Shown here piece by piece: positions 9,239-17,882 of a stretch of 64,000 bases of DNA. Position 1 is the first letter of the stretch. Each line of letters begins with the position of its first letter. The position numbers and the translations under genes were made by a program. The stretch is from Brucellaceae bacterium (GTDB lineage: Bacteria; Pseudomonadota; Alphaproteobacteria; Rhizobiales; Rhizobiaceae), in assembly GCA_020637755.1 (NCBI GenBank), contig JACKJW010000010.1:1-64000 (forward strand). Reading direction: 5' to 3'. The notes under the pieces were generated by a model. It did no database searches, was not told the origin of the DNA, and worked only from the letters and a program-made list of their open reading frames with translations.

Positions 9239-10690
9239 ATGGCAGAACAGAATTGGCCCGTTTACGGTGAGATCACCGGTCCTGTGGTGATGATCGGCTT
9301 CGGCTCGATCGGTCGCGGAACGTTGCCCCTGCTGGAACGCCACTTCAAGTTCGACAAGTCGCGCATGGTGGTCATCGACCCCAATCCCGAAGGCGAGAAT
9401 GCCGAGATCCTGAAAAAGCATGGCGTGAACTTCGTCCGCGCCGCTGTCACCAAGGACAATTACAAGAGCCTGCTGAAACCCTATCTGACCGCTGGCGGCG
9501 GACAGGGCTTTTGCGTCAACCTGTCGGTCGACACTTCTTCAGTGGAGCTGATGGCCTATTGCCGGTCGCTTGGCGTGCTCTACATCGACACCGTCATCGA
9601 GCCCTGGCTCGGCTTCTACTACGACAAGAACCTCGGCAATGCCGCGCGCACCAACTATGCGCTGCGTGAGACGCTGTTGGCCGAACGCCGTGAAAACCCT
9701 GGCGGCACGACGGCCGTCTCCTGCTGCGGCGCCAATCCCGGCATGGTCTCGTGGTTCGTCAAGGAAGCCCTCCTGAACATTGCCGAGGATACCGGCCGCA
9801 AGGTGGACGTGCCCGCCCGCGACGACCGTCACGGCTGGGCGAAGCTGATGAAGAAGCTGAAGGTCAAGGGCATCCACATTGCAGAACGCGACACGCAGCG
9901 CTCGATCAAGCCCAAGCCGCGCGATGTCTTCTGGAACACCTGGTCCGTTGACGGCTTCATTTCCGAAGGCCTCCAGCCGGCCGAACTCGGCTGGGGTACG
10001 CATGAAAAGTGGAAGCCGAAAAATGCCCGGGGCCACAAGAAGGGCTCCAAGTGCGCCATCTATCTGGAGCAGCCCGGCGCTGACACCCGCGTGCGCACCT
10101 GGTGCCCGACGCCCGGCCCGCAATTCGGCCTCCTCGTGACGCATAATGAGTCCGTCTCAATCGCCGATTTCTACACGGTCTACAAGAAGAACGGGAAGGT
10201 CGATTTCCGCCCGACCTGCCACTATGCCTATCACCCTTGCAACAATGCCGTGCTCTCGCTCTACGAGATGTTCGGCCGCGCCGGAAAGCCGCAGCAGCAG
10301 TTCCACGTGCTCGACGCCGAGGAACTCTCCGATGGCCGCGACGAACTGGGCGTCCTGCTCTACGGCCACGAAAAAAACGCCTACTGGTACGGCTCTGACC
10401 TGACGCTGGACGAGGCCGTGAAGCTCGCGCCCTATCAGAACGCCACCGGCCTTCAGGTGTCGTCCGCGGTGCTCGCGGGCATGGTCTGGGCGCTGGAAAA
10501 CCCTGAGGCCGGCATTGTCGAGGCCGACGAGATGGACCACGCGCGCTGCCTTGAGGTACAAAGCCAGTATCTCGGCAAGATCAAGGGCGTCTACACCGAC
10601 TGGACGCCGCTGACCGACCGCCCCGGCCTGTTCGAGGAAGACCTCGACATGAAGCGTCCCTGGCAGTTCCGCAACATTCTGGTCCGGTAA
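9239..10690 (+). CDS. hss: Homospermidine synthase
   Basis: A 483-residue NAD-dependent enzyme that makes sym-homospermidine from two putrescines, or from putrescine plus spermidine. This polyamine is characteristic of many rhizobia and other alphaproteobacteria. The N-terminus carries a Rossmann motif GFGSIGRGTLPLL, and WPVYGEITGPVVMIG is the characteristic family opening. Length agrees with bacterial HSS (about 477). The ribosome site is weak: GGAG lies 15 bases upstream of the ATG, and no better in-frame start exists. No ornithine or arginine decarboxylase gene is adjacent, so putrescine must come from elsewhere. Confidence 0.94.
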   Translation: MAEQNWPVYGEITGPVVMIGFGSIGRGTLPLLERHFKFDKSRMVVIDPNPEGENAEILKKHGVNFVRAAVTKDNYKSLLKPYLTAGGGQGFCVNLSVDTSSVELMAYCRSLGVLYIDTVIEPWLGFYYDKNLGNAARTNYALRETLLAERRENPGGTTAVSCCGANPGMVSWFVKEALLNIAEDTGRKVDVPARDDRHGWAKLMKKLKVKGIHIAERDTQRSIKPKPRDVFWNTWSVDGFISEGLQPAELGWGTHEKWKPKNARGHKKGSKCAIYLEQPGADTRVRTWCPTPGPQFGLLVTHNESVSIADFYTVYKKNGKVDFRPTCHYAYHPCNNAVLSLYEMFGRAGKPQQQFHVLDAEELSDGRDELGVLLYGHEKNAYWYGSDLTLDEAVKLAPYQNATGLQVSSAVLAGMVWALENPEAGIVEADEMDHARCLEVQSQYLGKIKGVYTDWTPLTDRPGLFEEDLDMKRPWQFRNILVR

Positions 10691-10762
10691 GGGAGCCTTT
10701 TCCCGTCGCACCATCTGATATAGGTTCCGGTCCCGATTCAATCTGCGGGAACGGAGCCTCCC

Positions 10763-11293
10763 ATGCGCATTCTCAAACGCCTGTTTCTTGGTCTTGCCGC
10801 GCTCGCCGTGCTCCTGGTCGCCGGTGCCTACCTGCTGCCACGCAAAGTCCATCTTGAACGCAACATCGCCATCGCGGCACCGCCTGCGGCCGTCTTCGCC
10901 CATCTCAACGACCTCAGGAAGCACAGCGACTGGTCGCCTTGGGAGAAGATGGACCCTTCCATGAAATTGACATTCACCGGCCCGGATTCCGGCGTCGGAC
11001 AAAAGTCTGCCTGGGAAAGCAAGGAAATGGGTTCCGGCAGCCAGCAGATCGTCGAATCGGTGGAAAATGAAAAGCTGGCGACAGAACTGGATTTCGGTGA
11101 AATGGGGACCGCGCAGGCCTTCTTTCTGCTGTCTCCTGAAGGCGGGAATACACGGGTCACCTGGGGATTCGATACCGACCTCGGCATGAACCCGATGTCG
11201 CGCTGGTTCGGTCTGATGTTCGAAAAATGGATCGGCACCGACTACGAAAAGGGCCTGTCCAACCTGAAGCAGGTCGTCGAAAGCGGGAAATAA
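10763..11293 (+). CDS. SRPBCC (START-like) family protein with N-terminal membrane anchor
   Basis: A 176-residue protein. Residues 6-28 are hydrophobic (LFLGLAALAVLLVAGAYLLP) and end near a polar boundary, giving a signal anchor or uncleaved signal peptide. Residues about 32-172 match the polyketide-cyclase/SRPBCC fold: an IAIAAPPAAVFAHLNDLRKHSDWSPWEKMD opening in two parts, then alternating strands and a long C-terminal amphipathic helix. These proteins bind hydrophobic ligands in a deep cavity; the ligand here is unknown. The start has GGAG at good spacing. It follows hss by 72 bp on the same strand, but no functional link is evident. Confidence 0.82.
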   Translation: MRILKRLFLGLAALAVLLVAGAYLLPRKVHLERNIAIAAPPAAVFAHLNDLRKHSDWSPWEKMDPSMKLTFTGPDSGVGQKSAWESKEMGSGSQQIVESVENEKLATELDFGEMGTAQAFFLLSPEGGNTRVTWGFDTDLGMNPMSRWFGLMFEKWIGTDYEKGLSNLKQVVESGK

Positions 11294-11655
11294 GGCCGCG
11301 GCTTCAAATCTGCGGCGCGATCACCCACCGGTCTGCAAGCATCGGAAGATGCGGCCTTGGCCATCCGCCGCAATCGGGTTTATCCGGCTTGTATCGCCGG
11401 GCGCACCTACGGACAGGAGGACGGCGCGGACGCCATCGCCGATGCCGGCGTGCTTGAGTGGCTGGCAGATCGGCTTGAAGTCGAAGCCGGCAAGGAATTG
11501 GCCGGAGACCCGCAATTCGTGCGTGCACTCAACGCCGTCAAGCAGTCTGCAGCGACGTTTGCCGCTGCCGCGAAATCGGGCGATGCCGAGGCAATTCGCA
11601 GCACGGCGCGCGCATTGAAAAGCCCTGCGCGGCCCTCTTCGTGCCGTTCGGATGA
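11294..11655 (+). pseudogene. Possible broken coding region (remnant, frameshifted near its 3' end)
   Basis: One frame stays open from the stop codon of the SRPBCC gene, shows good coding-like composition from about 11400 to 11605 (ADAGVLEWLADRLEVEAGKE, ALNAVKQSAATFAAAAKSGD) and then turns to noise. Shifting one base near 11627 yields a plausible protein end (SPCAALFVPFG then a stop at 11653-11655). There is no convincing start codon or ribosome site and no signal peptide. It could be the tail of a decayed helical protein, a sequencing frameshift or a chance open frame. I do not recognise a family. The rest of the gap up to the omp10 gene (to about 11844) holds nothing I can name. Confidence 0.28.
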
Positions 11656-11844
11656 GCGGGGCGGCAATTCCGGCAGGGACCTTTGGTGCCCGTTTTTTAA
11701 CGGAGTCTTGCCAAGCAAGCCCTGAAAAGCAGGACGCCGGTTGCAAATCACCGCAATTTATTCAAATAATTGCGAGTGTTGCCTTGCTTTTGCCGGTTTG
11801 GCGGAGGAAGGAGGCGCAACAGTGCGGACGAGGAGAGCCCAGCG

Positions 11845-12213
11845 ATGCGCAGACTGATTTCCCTTTCCATGGTCGCCGTGGCGCTCGCTGCCGCAGGTTG
11901 CCAGAGTGCCGGTCCCGGCCCGCAGGCCCGCCTCCAGCCGCGCGGCATCGAAGGCCAGTGGGTGTCGAGCGATGGCGTCGCCTTCTCCAACTTCAACGCC
12001 GGTGCCTTCGAGACCATTGCAGCCGACACGGGTAACAAGCTTGCCGATGGTTCCTATACCCACACCGGCGACAAGACGGTCACCATCACTGTCAATTCGC
12101 TGATCCGCCAGACCACGACACAGGTCAATTGTGCGCTTGCTTCGCCCACCCAGTTGAACTGCACCAGCGCATCCGGCCAGCAGTTCACGCTGGTGCGCCG
12201 CGTCACAAGCTGA
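11845..12213 (+). CDS. omp10: Omp10-type outer-membrane lipoprotein
   Basis: A 122-residue lipoprotein. The signal peptide ends in a lipobox, AAAGC, with the lipidated Cys at residue 19. The mature part has the pattern I know from Brucella Omp10: GIEGQWV, an FETIAADTGNKLADG-like turn, NSLIRQTTTQVNCAL, SPTQLNCTSASG, and a final LVRR strand, consistent with a small beta-sandwich of lipocalin/AprI-inhibitor type. Omp10 is a surface-exposed minor lipoprotein of Rhizobiales with a modest role in envelope integrity. The ATG at 11845 follows AGGAGAG; the upstream in-frame extension lacks a signal sequence. A strong terminator follows. Its presence is one reason to place the organism in Hyphomicrobiales. 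Confidence 0.85.
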   Translation: MRRLISLSMVAVALAAAGCQSAGPGPQARLQPRGIEGQWVSSDGVAFSNFNAGAFETIAADTGNKLADGSYTHTGDKTVTITVNSLIRQTTTQVNCALASPTQLNCTSASGQQFTLVRRVTS

Positions 12214-12235
12214 CTGCGTAATCAGCGCCTGAAAC

Positions 12236-12261
12236 AAAAGCCGGGCAACCGGCTTTTTTTT
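12236..12261 (+). terminator. Rho-independent terminator after omp10
   Basis: AAAAGCCGG, a GCAA loop and CCGGCTTTT form a short GC stem ending in eight T residues, 22 bases after the omp10 stop. Confidence 0.85.
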
Positions 12262-12348
12262 CGCCCGGCAGCCCAAAATGTAAACTGGCGGCTTGATCGG
12301 CCCTTTTTCCGGTTGCCATAAATTTGGCAACGATAAGGAGGAGGGAAC

Positions 12349-13596
12349 ATGATGAGCCATTTTGACGGGCTGGAAACCCGCGCGCCCGCGGCACGCGAAT
12401 CAGAGCTTTTCGCACGCCTTCCGGGCTTTCTCGCCAGCGCCATGCGGGCCGCTCCCGGATTGGCCGATTGGCTCGGCGGCATCGATCCGGCGGCGGTCAC
12501 CTCGCGTGAGGCACTTGCGAAACTGCCGGTCCTGCGCAAGCCGGAGCTTCTGGAATTCCAGCTAGCCAACCCGCCCTTCGGCGGCTTTGCCAATCCCGCA
12601 GCACTCAAGGGCAACCGCGTCTTCATGTCGCCCGGCCCACTCTGGGAGCCGCAGGGCATTGGCCCAGATCCCTGGGCCGCCGCCCGCGCTTTCCATGCGG
12701 CGGGCATCCGGCCCGGCGACGTGGTGCACAATGCCTTCGCCTATCACATGACGCCCGGCGGCTTCATCCTCGACGAGGGTGCGCGTGCCTTCGGCTGCAC
12801 CGTCTTCCCGGCGGGCGTCGGCAACACCGACATGCAGGTCGACGCCATCCGCGCGCTGCAACCATCCGTCTATACCGGCACGCCGGATTTCCTGAAGGTC
12901 ATCCTCGACCGGGCAGCCGAAACCGGGGAACCGCTCACCTGCTTCAAACGCGCCCTCGTCTCGGGCGGCGCGCTGTTCCCGAGCCTGCGCGAGGAATACC
13001 GCGCGCGCGGCATTGCCGTCCTGCAATGCTATGCCACCGCTGAATTCGGCGTCATCGCCTATGAGACGGCCGGCCCGGACGGCGTGCCCCTGCCCGGCAT
13101 GATGGTCAATGAGCACGTGATCGTGGAGATTGTCCGCCCCGGCACCGATGATCCGGTTTCCGACGGCGAGGTGGGCGAAGTGGTCGTCACCTCCTTCAGC
13201 GACGCCTATCCGCTCATCCGCCTGGGCACCGGCGACCTGTCGGCCGTGCTGGCCGAACCGTCACCCTGCGGACGCACCAACATGCGGATCAGGGGCTGGA
13301 TGGGCCGCGCCGACCAGCGCACCAAGATCAAGGGCATGTTCGTCGACCCCAAACAGGTGGACGCCGTGCTCAAGCGCCACCCGGAGGTGCTGAAAGCCCG
13401 CCTCATCGTCAGCCGGAACGGCGAGCAGGACGCCATGCGGCTGCTGGTGGAGGAGCGCGGCGATGCCGACGCCGCCGCCATCTCCGCGACGCTGCGCGAA
13501 ATCACCAAGCTGGGCGGTGCTGTCGAGGTGGTCGAGGCCGGAACGCTGCCCAACGACGGCAAGGTGATTGCCGACGAGCGCGACTACGCGGGCTGA
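12349..13596 (+). CDS. Phenylacetate-CoA ligase-like AMP-forming enzyme
   Basis: A 415-residue adenylate-forming enzyme of the PaaK branch of the ANL superfamily. These activate aromatic or other carboxylates as acyl-AMP and then acyl-CoA. Seen here: the FMSPGPLWEPQG segment in place of the usual Ser/Thr-Gly-rich P-loop, YTGTPDFLK, the QCYATAEFG A5-type motif, LIRLGTGDLS, and the C-terminal subdomain with RTKIKGMFVDPKQVD. The SPGPLW loop is what I know from the PaaK-like subgroup without a canonical TSGTTG. GGAGGAGG precedes the ATG. No paa genes or aromatic ring-cleavage genes are adjacent, so the substrate cannot be inferred. A second in-frame ATG lies one codon later. Confidence 0.82.
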   Translation: MMSHFDGLETRAPAARESELFARLPGFLASAMRAAPGLADWLGGIDPAAVTSREALAKLPVLRKPELLEFQLANPPFGGFANPAALKGNRVFMSPGPLWEPQGIGPDPWAAARAFHAAGIRPGDVVHNAFAYHMTPGGFILDEGARAFGCTVFPAGVGNTDMQVDAIRALQPSVYTGTPDFLKVILDRAAETGEPLTCFKRALVSGGALFPSLREEYRARGIAVLQCYATAEFGVIAYETAGPDGVPLPGMMVNEHVIVEIVRPGTDDPVSDGEVGEVVVTSFSDAYPLIRLGTGDLSAVLAEPSPCGRTNMRIRGWMGRADQRTKIKGMFVDPKQVDAVLKRHPEVLKARLIVSRNGEQDAMRLLVEERGDADAAAISATLREITKLGGAVEVVEAGTLPNDGKVIADERDYAG

Positions 13597-13793
13597 CGTG
13601 CCTCTGCCAACCGGCCGGGCAGGCCACGCCCGGCCGCGCGCCGTGTGACGCTGCGCACAGCGCGGCACCGTCTGGCGGCCAAATGCCTTGCATCGCCGGA
13701 ATGGCGATGGAACCATGCGGACGAAACCGGACTGGCCGCAAGACCACCGGCCGGACCGGACGGCAGGAACCCTGATCAGGAGACCGCGTCCCC

Positions 13794-15656
13794 ATGAAAC
13801 GTCACGCCCTCACCATCGCGCTCTCGGCATCGGTGCTCGCCCTTTCGGCGGCACCGGCCCTTGCCGATTTCACCCTCAACATCCTGCATATCAACGATTG
13901 GCACAGCCGCATCGAATCCATCAACAAGTACGATTCGACCTGCGGGCAGAAGGACGAGGCAGACGGCAAATGCTTCGGCGGCGCCGCCCGCCTCGTCGCC
14001 GCCGCAGCGGCGGAGCGAAAGGCGCTGGGCGCAGACAGCGTGCTGTTCCTGAGCGCCGGCGACAATTTCCAAGGCTCGCTCTTTTATTCCACCTACAAGG
14101 GAACCGTGGAAGCCGAGTTCCTGAACCGGATGGGTCTCGACGTGATGACCATCGGCAACCATGAGTTCGACGATGGTGAGCCGGGCCTCGTCAGCTTTCT
14201 GGGTGCAGTGAAATTCCCGGTCGTCTCGGCCAACGTGCTGCCGGGCTACAAGTCTGGTCTTGCCGGGAAAATCCCGCCGTCGGTGATCGTGGAAAGGGGT
14301 GGCCAGAAAATCGGCGTGGTCGGCGCGGTCGCCAACGACACCGATGAACTGTCCTCGCCGGGCGACGGGGTGCTGATCGCGCAGGATGTCGCTTCCATCA
14401 AGGCCGCAGTCGACGCTCTGGTGGCGCAGGGCATCGACAAGATCATCGCCCTCACCCATGTCGGTTATCCGCGCGACCTGGCCGTCATCGCCCGCATCCC
14501 CGGCGTTGATGTGGTCGTGGGCGGACACTCACACACCTACCTCGCCAATGGTGACGAGAAAGCGGCCGGCCCCTACCCGACCCTTGTGGACAATCCTGAC
14601 GGACACAAGGTGCCGGTCGTGCAGGCCGGTTCCTACTCGCGCTATCTCGGGAGGCTTGCTGTCACCTTTGATGACAAGGGCGTGGTGACGCAGGCCAAGG
14701 GCGATCCGTTGCTGCTCGACGCGTCCGTCACGCCCGATGCGGACGTGCTGGCTCGCATCGCCGAACTTGGCGCCCCCATCGAAGCGTTGAAGAAGAAGGA
14801 AGTCGGCACCAGTGCAGGCCCCATTGACGCAGCGCGCGACGCCTGCCGCACTGGCGAATGCGCCATGGGAAATCTGGTCGCCGATGCCATGCTCGCCCGT
14901 GTGAAAAACCAGGGCGTCACCATCGCCATCCAGAACGGCGGCGGCCTGCGCTCCTCCATCGACGGGGGCACGGTGACCATGGGCGAAGTGCTGACCGTGC
15001 TGCCCTTCCAGAACACGGTTGCGACCTTCCGCATCAAGGGCGCAGGCCTGCTTGCCGCGCTGGAAAACGGTGCCAGCCAGATCGAGGAAGGCGCCGGGCG
15101 TTTCGCGCAGGTCGCCGGCATGAAATACGCCTTTGACGTGACCAAGCCCGCTGGCGCCCGCATCTCCGGCGTGATGGTCGCCGAGGGCGATGCCTATGTG
15201 CCGCTCGATCCGGACAAGCTCTATTCCGTCGCCACCAACAACTATGTGCGCGCAGGGGGCGACGGCTACAAGATGTTCGTCACCGACGCGCAGGATGCCT
15301 ATGATTATGGCCCGAATGTTGAGGATGTGGTGGCGGACTATATCCGCGACAACTCCCCCTACCAGCCGCTGAACGCATCCGGGCGCATCACCCGGATTGC
15401 CGCCGAAGCCGCTGCCGCGCCAGCTCCCGAACCGGCCAAACCTGCCGAAGCAAAAGTGGAAATGAAGGCTGAACTCAGCCCGCCATCCGCGACGGCCGGG
15501 AGCCACACCATCGTCTCCGGCGACAATTTCTGGAACCTCGCCAAGACCTATTACGGTGATGCGCAGAAATGGAAGACGATTGCCACCGCCAATCCCGGCG
15601 CCGCCGCCAAGGGGCTGGTGGTCGGCAGCCAACTGGTCATACCGCCCGCCAACTGA
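13794..15656 (+). CDS. Periplasmic 5'-nucleotidase / UDP-sugar hydrolase-like metallophosphatase with C-terminal LysM
   Basis: A 620-residue exported protein. After a cleavable signal peptide (AAPALA at about residue 24) comes the calcineurin-like domain with ILHINDWHSR, LSAGDNFQGS, IGNHEFDDG and GGHSHTYL, the two-metal ligands of the UshA family. Residues about 340-530 are the C-terminal nucleotide-binding domain (QNGGGLRSSI, NNYVRAGGDGY). A Pro/Ala/Glu linker then leads to a LysM domain over about the last 50 residues (HTIVSGDNFWNLAKTYYGD). Family enzymes hydrolyse extracellular nucleotides to salvage nucleosides and phosphate. The LysM domain should tether it to peptidoglycan, which is not part of the usual UshA layout. 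GGAG precedes the ATG. Confidence 0.9.
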   Translation: MKRHALTIALSASVLALSAAPALADFTLNILHINDWHSRIESINKYDSTCGQKDEADGKCFGGAARLVAAAAAERKALGADSVLFLSAGDNFQGSLFYSTYKGTVEAEFLNRMGLDVMTIGNHEFDDGEPGLVSFLGAVKFPVVSANVLPGYKSGLAGKIPPSVIVERGGQKIGVVGAVANDTDELSSPGDGVLIAQDVASIKAAVDALVAQGIDKIIALTHVGYPRDLAVIARIPGVDVVVGGHSHTYLANGDEKAAGPYPTLVDNPDGHKVPVVQAGSYSRYLGRLAVTFDDKGVVTQAKGDPLLLDASVTPDADVLARIAELGAPIEALKKKEVGTSAGPIDAARDACRTGECAMGNLVADAMLARVKNQGVTIAIQNGGGLRSSIDGGTVTMGEVLTVLPFQNTVATFRIKGAGLLAALENGASQIEEGAGRFAQVAGMKYAFDVTKPAGARISGVMVAEGDAYVPLDPDKLYSVATNNYVRAGGDGYKMFVTDAQDAYDYGPNVEDVVADYIRDNSPYQPLNASGRITRIAAEAAAAPAPEPAKPAEAKVEMKAELSPPSATAGSHTIVSGDNFWNLAKTYYGDAQKWKTIATANPGAAAKGLVVGSQLVIPPAN

Positions 15657-15687
15657 AACATCGCAGGCAGATAGCGGAAAAATTTGG

Positions 15688-15715
15688 ACCCGCCCTGATC
15701 AACAGGGCGGGTTTT
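15688..15715 (+). terminator. Terminator after the 5'-nucleotidase gene
   Basis: ACCCGCCCTG, loop, CAGGGCGGGT then TTTTG: a strong GC stem with a short T run, 31 bases after the stop codon. Confidence 0.8.
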
Positions 15716-15777
15716 GTCCTATATGGCGGATAAGACGGGGCGGGACTGGCCCCCGGACCATGCCGAGGGAGATATCC

Positions 15778-16842
15778 ATGACACTTGCCACGCCCATCCG
15801 CCCGCAGGATGCCAAGCCGGTCGGCCCGCTTCCCGAAGGCCATCCGCCGGTCTCCATTGGCAAGGCCGGGGTGCTGCTGGTCAATCTCGGCACGCCGGAC
15901 GGCACGGATTATGCGCCCATGCGGCGCTACCTGAAGGAATTCCTGTCCGACAGGCGCGTCATCGAGTGGCCGCGTGCGCTCTGGTACCCGATCCTCTACG
16001 GCATCGTGCTCAACACGCGTCCTAAAAAGTCCGGCGCGGCCTATGCCGAAATCTGGAACCATGAGAAGAACGAAAGCCCGCTGAGAACCTTCACCCGCGC
16101 GCAGGGCGAAAAGCTCGCCGCCGCGCTTGCCGACCTTCCGGCCGTCCATGTCGATTGGGCCATGCGCTACGGCCAACCCTCCATCGAGACCGTGACGAAG
16201 GACATGATCGCCAAGGGCTGCGACCGCATCCTGCTGGTGCCGCTCTACCCGCAATATTCGGCATCCACGACGGCCACGGTGAACGACAAGTTCTTCGAGG
16301 TCCTGCAAGGCCTGCGTTGGCAGCCCGCCATCCGCACCGCGCCGTCCTGGCATGACGAGCCCGCCTATATCGAGGCGCTGGCCCGCTCCATCGAAAACCA
16401 CCTCGCCACGCTCGATTTCGAGCCGGAAAAGGTCATCGCCTCCTATCACGGCATCCCGCAGAGCTATTTCAGAAAGGGCGATCCCTACCATTGCCACTGC
16501 ATGAAGACGTCACGCCTGCTGGAACAGCGCCTCGGCTGGGACAAGGGCCGGTTGATGACCTGCTTCCAGTCCCGCTTCGGCCCGGAGGAATGGCTCCAGC
16601 CCTACACCGACAAGACTGTGGAGCAACTGGCGAAGGATGGCGTGAAGTCCATCGCCGTCTTCAATCCGGGCTTCGTGTCGGACTGCCTGGAAACGCTGGA
16701 GGAAATCGCGGGCGAGGCCGGGGAAATCTTCCACGAGCACGGCGGCACGAACTTCACCCACATTCCCTGCCTGAACGACAGCGCCGAAGGCATGGCCGTG
16801 ATCGAAACCATCGTGCGGCGGGAGCTGGGCGGATGGGTGTGA
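15778..16842 (+). CDS. hemH: Ferrochelatase
   Basis: A 354-residue enzyme that inserts Fe(II) into protoporphyrin IX, the last step of protoheme synthesis, at the inner face of the cytoplasmic membrane. Motifs: GVLLVNLGTPD near the N-terminus, YPQYSASTT, SYHGIPQSYFRKGDPYHCHC with the metal-binding His, and FNPGFVSDCLETLEEI with the conserved Glu. The final part reads CLNDSAEGM, close to the usual CLND end. The start at 15778 follows GAGGGAGA; an in-frame ATG at 15760 would add six residues. It lies 55 kb-window-wise far from hemN, but both feed heme to the cbb3 oxidase encoded later. Confidence 0.94.
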   Translation: MTLATPIRPQDAKPVGPLPEGHPPVSIGKAGVLLVNLGTPDGTDYAPMRRYLKEFLSDRRVIEWPRALWYPILYGIVLNTRPKKSGAAYAEIWNHEKNESPLRTFTRAQGEKLAAALADLPAVHVDWAMRYGQPSIETVTKDMIAKGCDRILLVPLYPQYSASTTATVNDKFFEVLQGLRWQPAIRTAPSWHDEPAYIEALARSIENHLATLDFEPEKVIASYHGIPQSYFRKGDPYHCHCMKTSRLLEQRLGWDKGRLMTCFQSRFGPEEWLQPYTDKTVEQLAKDGVKSIAVFNPGFVSDCLETLEEIAGEAGEIFHEHGGTNFTHIPCLNDSAEGMAVIETIVRRELGGWV

Positions 16843-16937
16843 CCCGCCCGCGTTGAAAGTCGCCGAATTTCGCAACCTGATTCACGGAATTGCAAAACTG
16901 ATATGCAACGCTTCCCCAAAATCCGGGGAAGCAGAGC

Positions 16938-17723
16938 ATGAGTGAATTCAACCGTCAGGCCAGCCCGCTGCCGTCCGTCACCTTCCCGGTCATTCTGTGG
17001 CGCGGGCTGCTGATGGCCGGAATCTTCGGCCTGCTTGCGCTCTGGTTTGCCCATGGCGCGCGCCGTGCACTCCTCAATCCGGTTCTGGTCAAGGTGGAAG
17101 CCTTCCGGCTGCGCGGCCTCGACACTGGTATGAATTCCATGGGTGGCAGCCCGCGTGGCTTCGACAAGGCGATCGACGCCCCGCTTGACGAGATGGCGCG
17201 CATGCTGCCCGGCAATCTTGCCCTGATCGCCTTCGCGGTGCTGGCATTGCTCTGTGGATGGGCGGCGCTGGCCTTCGTGCGCATGACGCTGTCCGGCAGA
17301 CCGGTGCTCACCATCGCTCTGGACGGCATCACCGCACAGGGCACCGGCATGAAGCCGAAGACGATCCCGTGGCACCTGTTCGACGGCACGGTGAACATCA
17401 ATGGCCAATTCCAGATCCTGTCGAAGGAGCGCAGCTGGCTCTTCCTGCGCGACCGGGCCAATGTGCCGCTGTTCCTGATCGGCGAGCGCGCCGTCAAGCT
17501 TGAAAAGCTGCTGACAACCTACCGCAATGCCGTTGCCGCCCTTGGGATTGTTTCCCCCGCCGAGCGCAACCAGGCAGCCCGTGCCAACCCGGTCCGCGCG
17601 GCCGCGCCTGCAGCCGCTCCATCACTGGTCTCCCGCTCTGGCATCCGCTTTGCGGGAAGCCTCACCCAGGCCGTGCCTGCGACGCCGCGCAAATCGCCCC
17701 ACGAAATCCGCCGCCGGGTCTGA
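16938..17723 (+). CDS. Hypothetical two-helix membrane protein
   Basis: A 261-residue protein I do not recognise. Two hydrophobic segments, about residues 18-40 (VILWRGLLMAGIFGLLALWF) and 94-115 (LALIAFAVLALLCGWAALAF), flank a periplasmic-side loop. They are followed by a compact beta-rich stretch (about 125-185: VLTIALDGITAQG, PWHLFDGTVNINGQF, SWLFLRDRANVPLF) that resembles the PH-like domain seen after TM pairs in other bacterial membrane proteins. The last 70 residues are Ala/Pro/Arg-rich and probably disordered. GGAAG precedes the ATG. It sits between hemH and the stomatin gene on the same strand, without tight spacing. Confidence 0.7.
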   Translation: MSEFNRQASPLPSVTFPVILWRGLLMAGIFGLLALWFAHGARRALLNPVLVKVEAFRLRGLDTGMNSMGGSPRGFDKAIDAPLDEMARMLPGNLALIAFAVLALLCGWAALAFVRMTLSGRPVLTIALDGITAQGTGMKPKTIPWHLFDGTVNINGQFQILSKERSWLFLRDRANVPLFLIGERAVKLEKLLTTYRNAVAALGIVSPAERNQAARANPVRAAAPAAAPSLVSRSGIRFAGSLTQAVPATPRKSPHEIRRRV

Positions 17724-17882
17724 ACCCTGGCACTTTCACCCGGCACGGTTTCCGGCGCCACAATCCTGCATTAAGGATATTGCGCTAGGGCAATTGTGAG
17801 GGACCGGGGCCATCCCCATATGCAAAACGTGACCGTGCGCTGCATCGCAAGCCGTCAGCGCTGATTGAGAAGGATTGGATGC

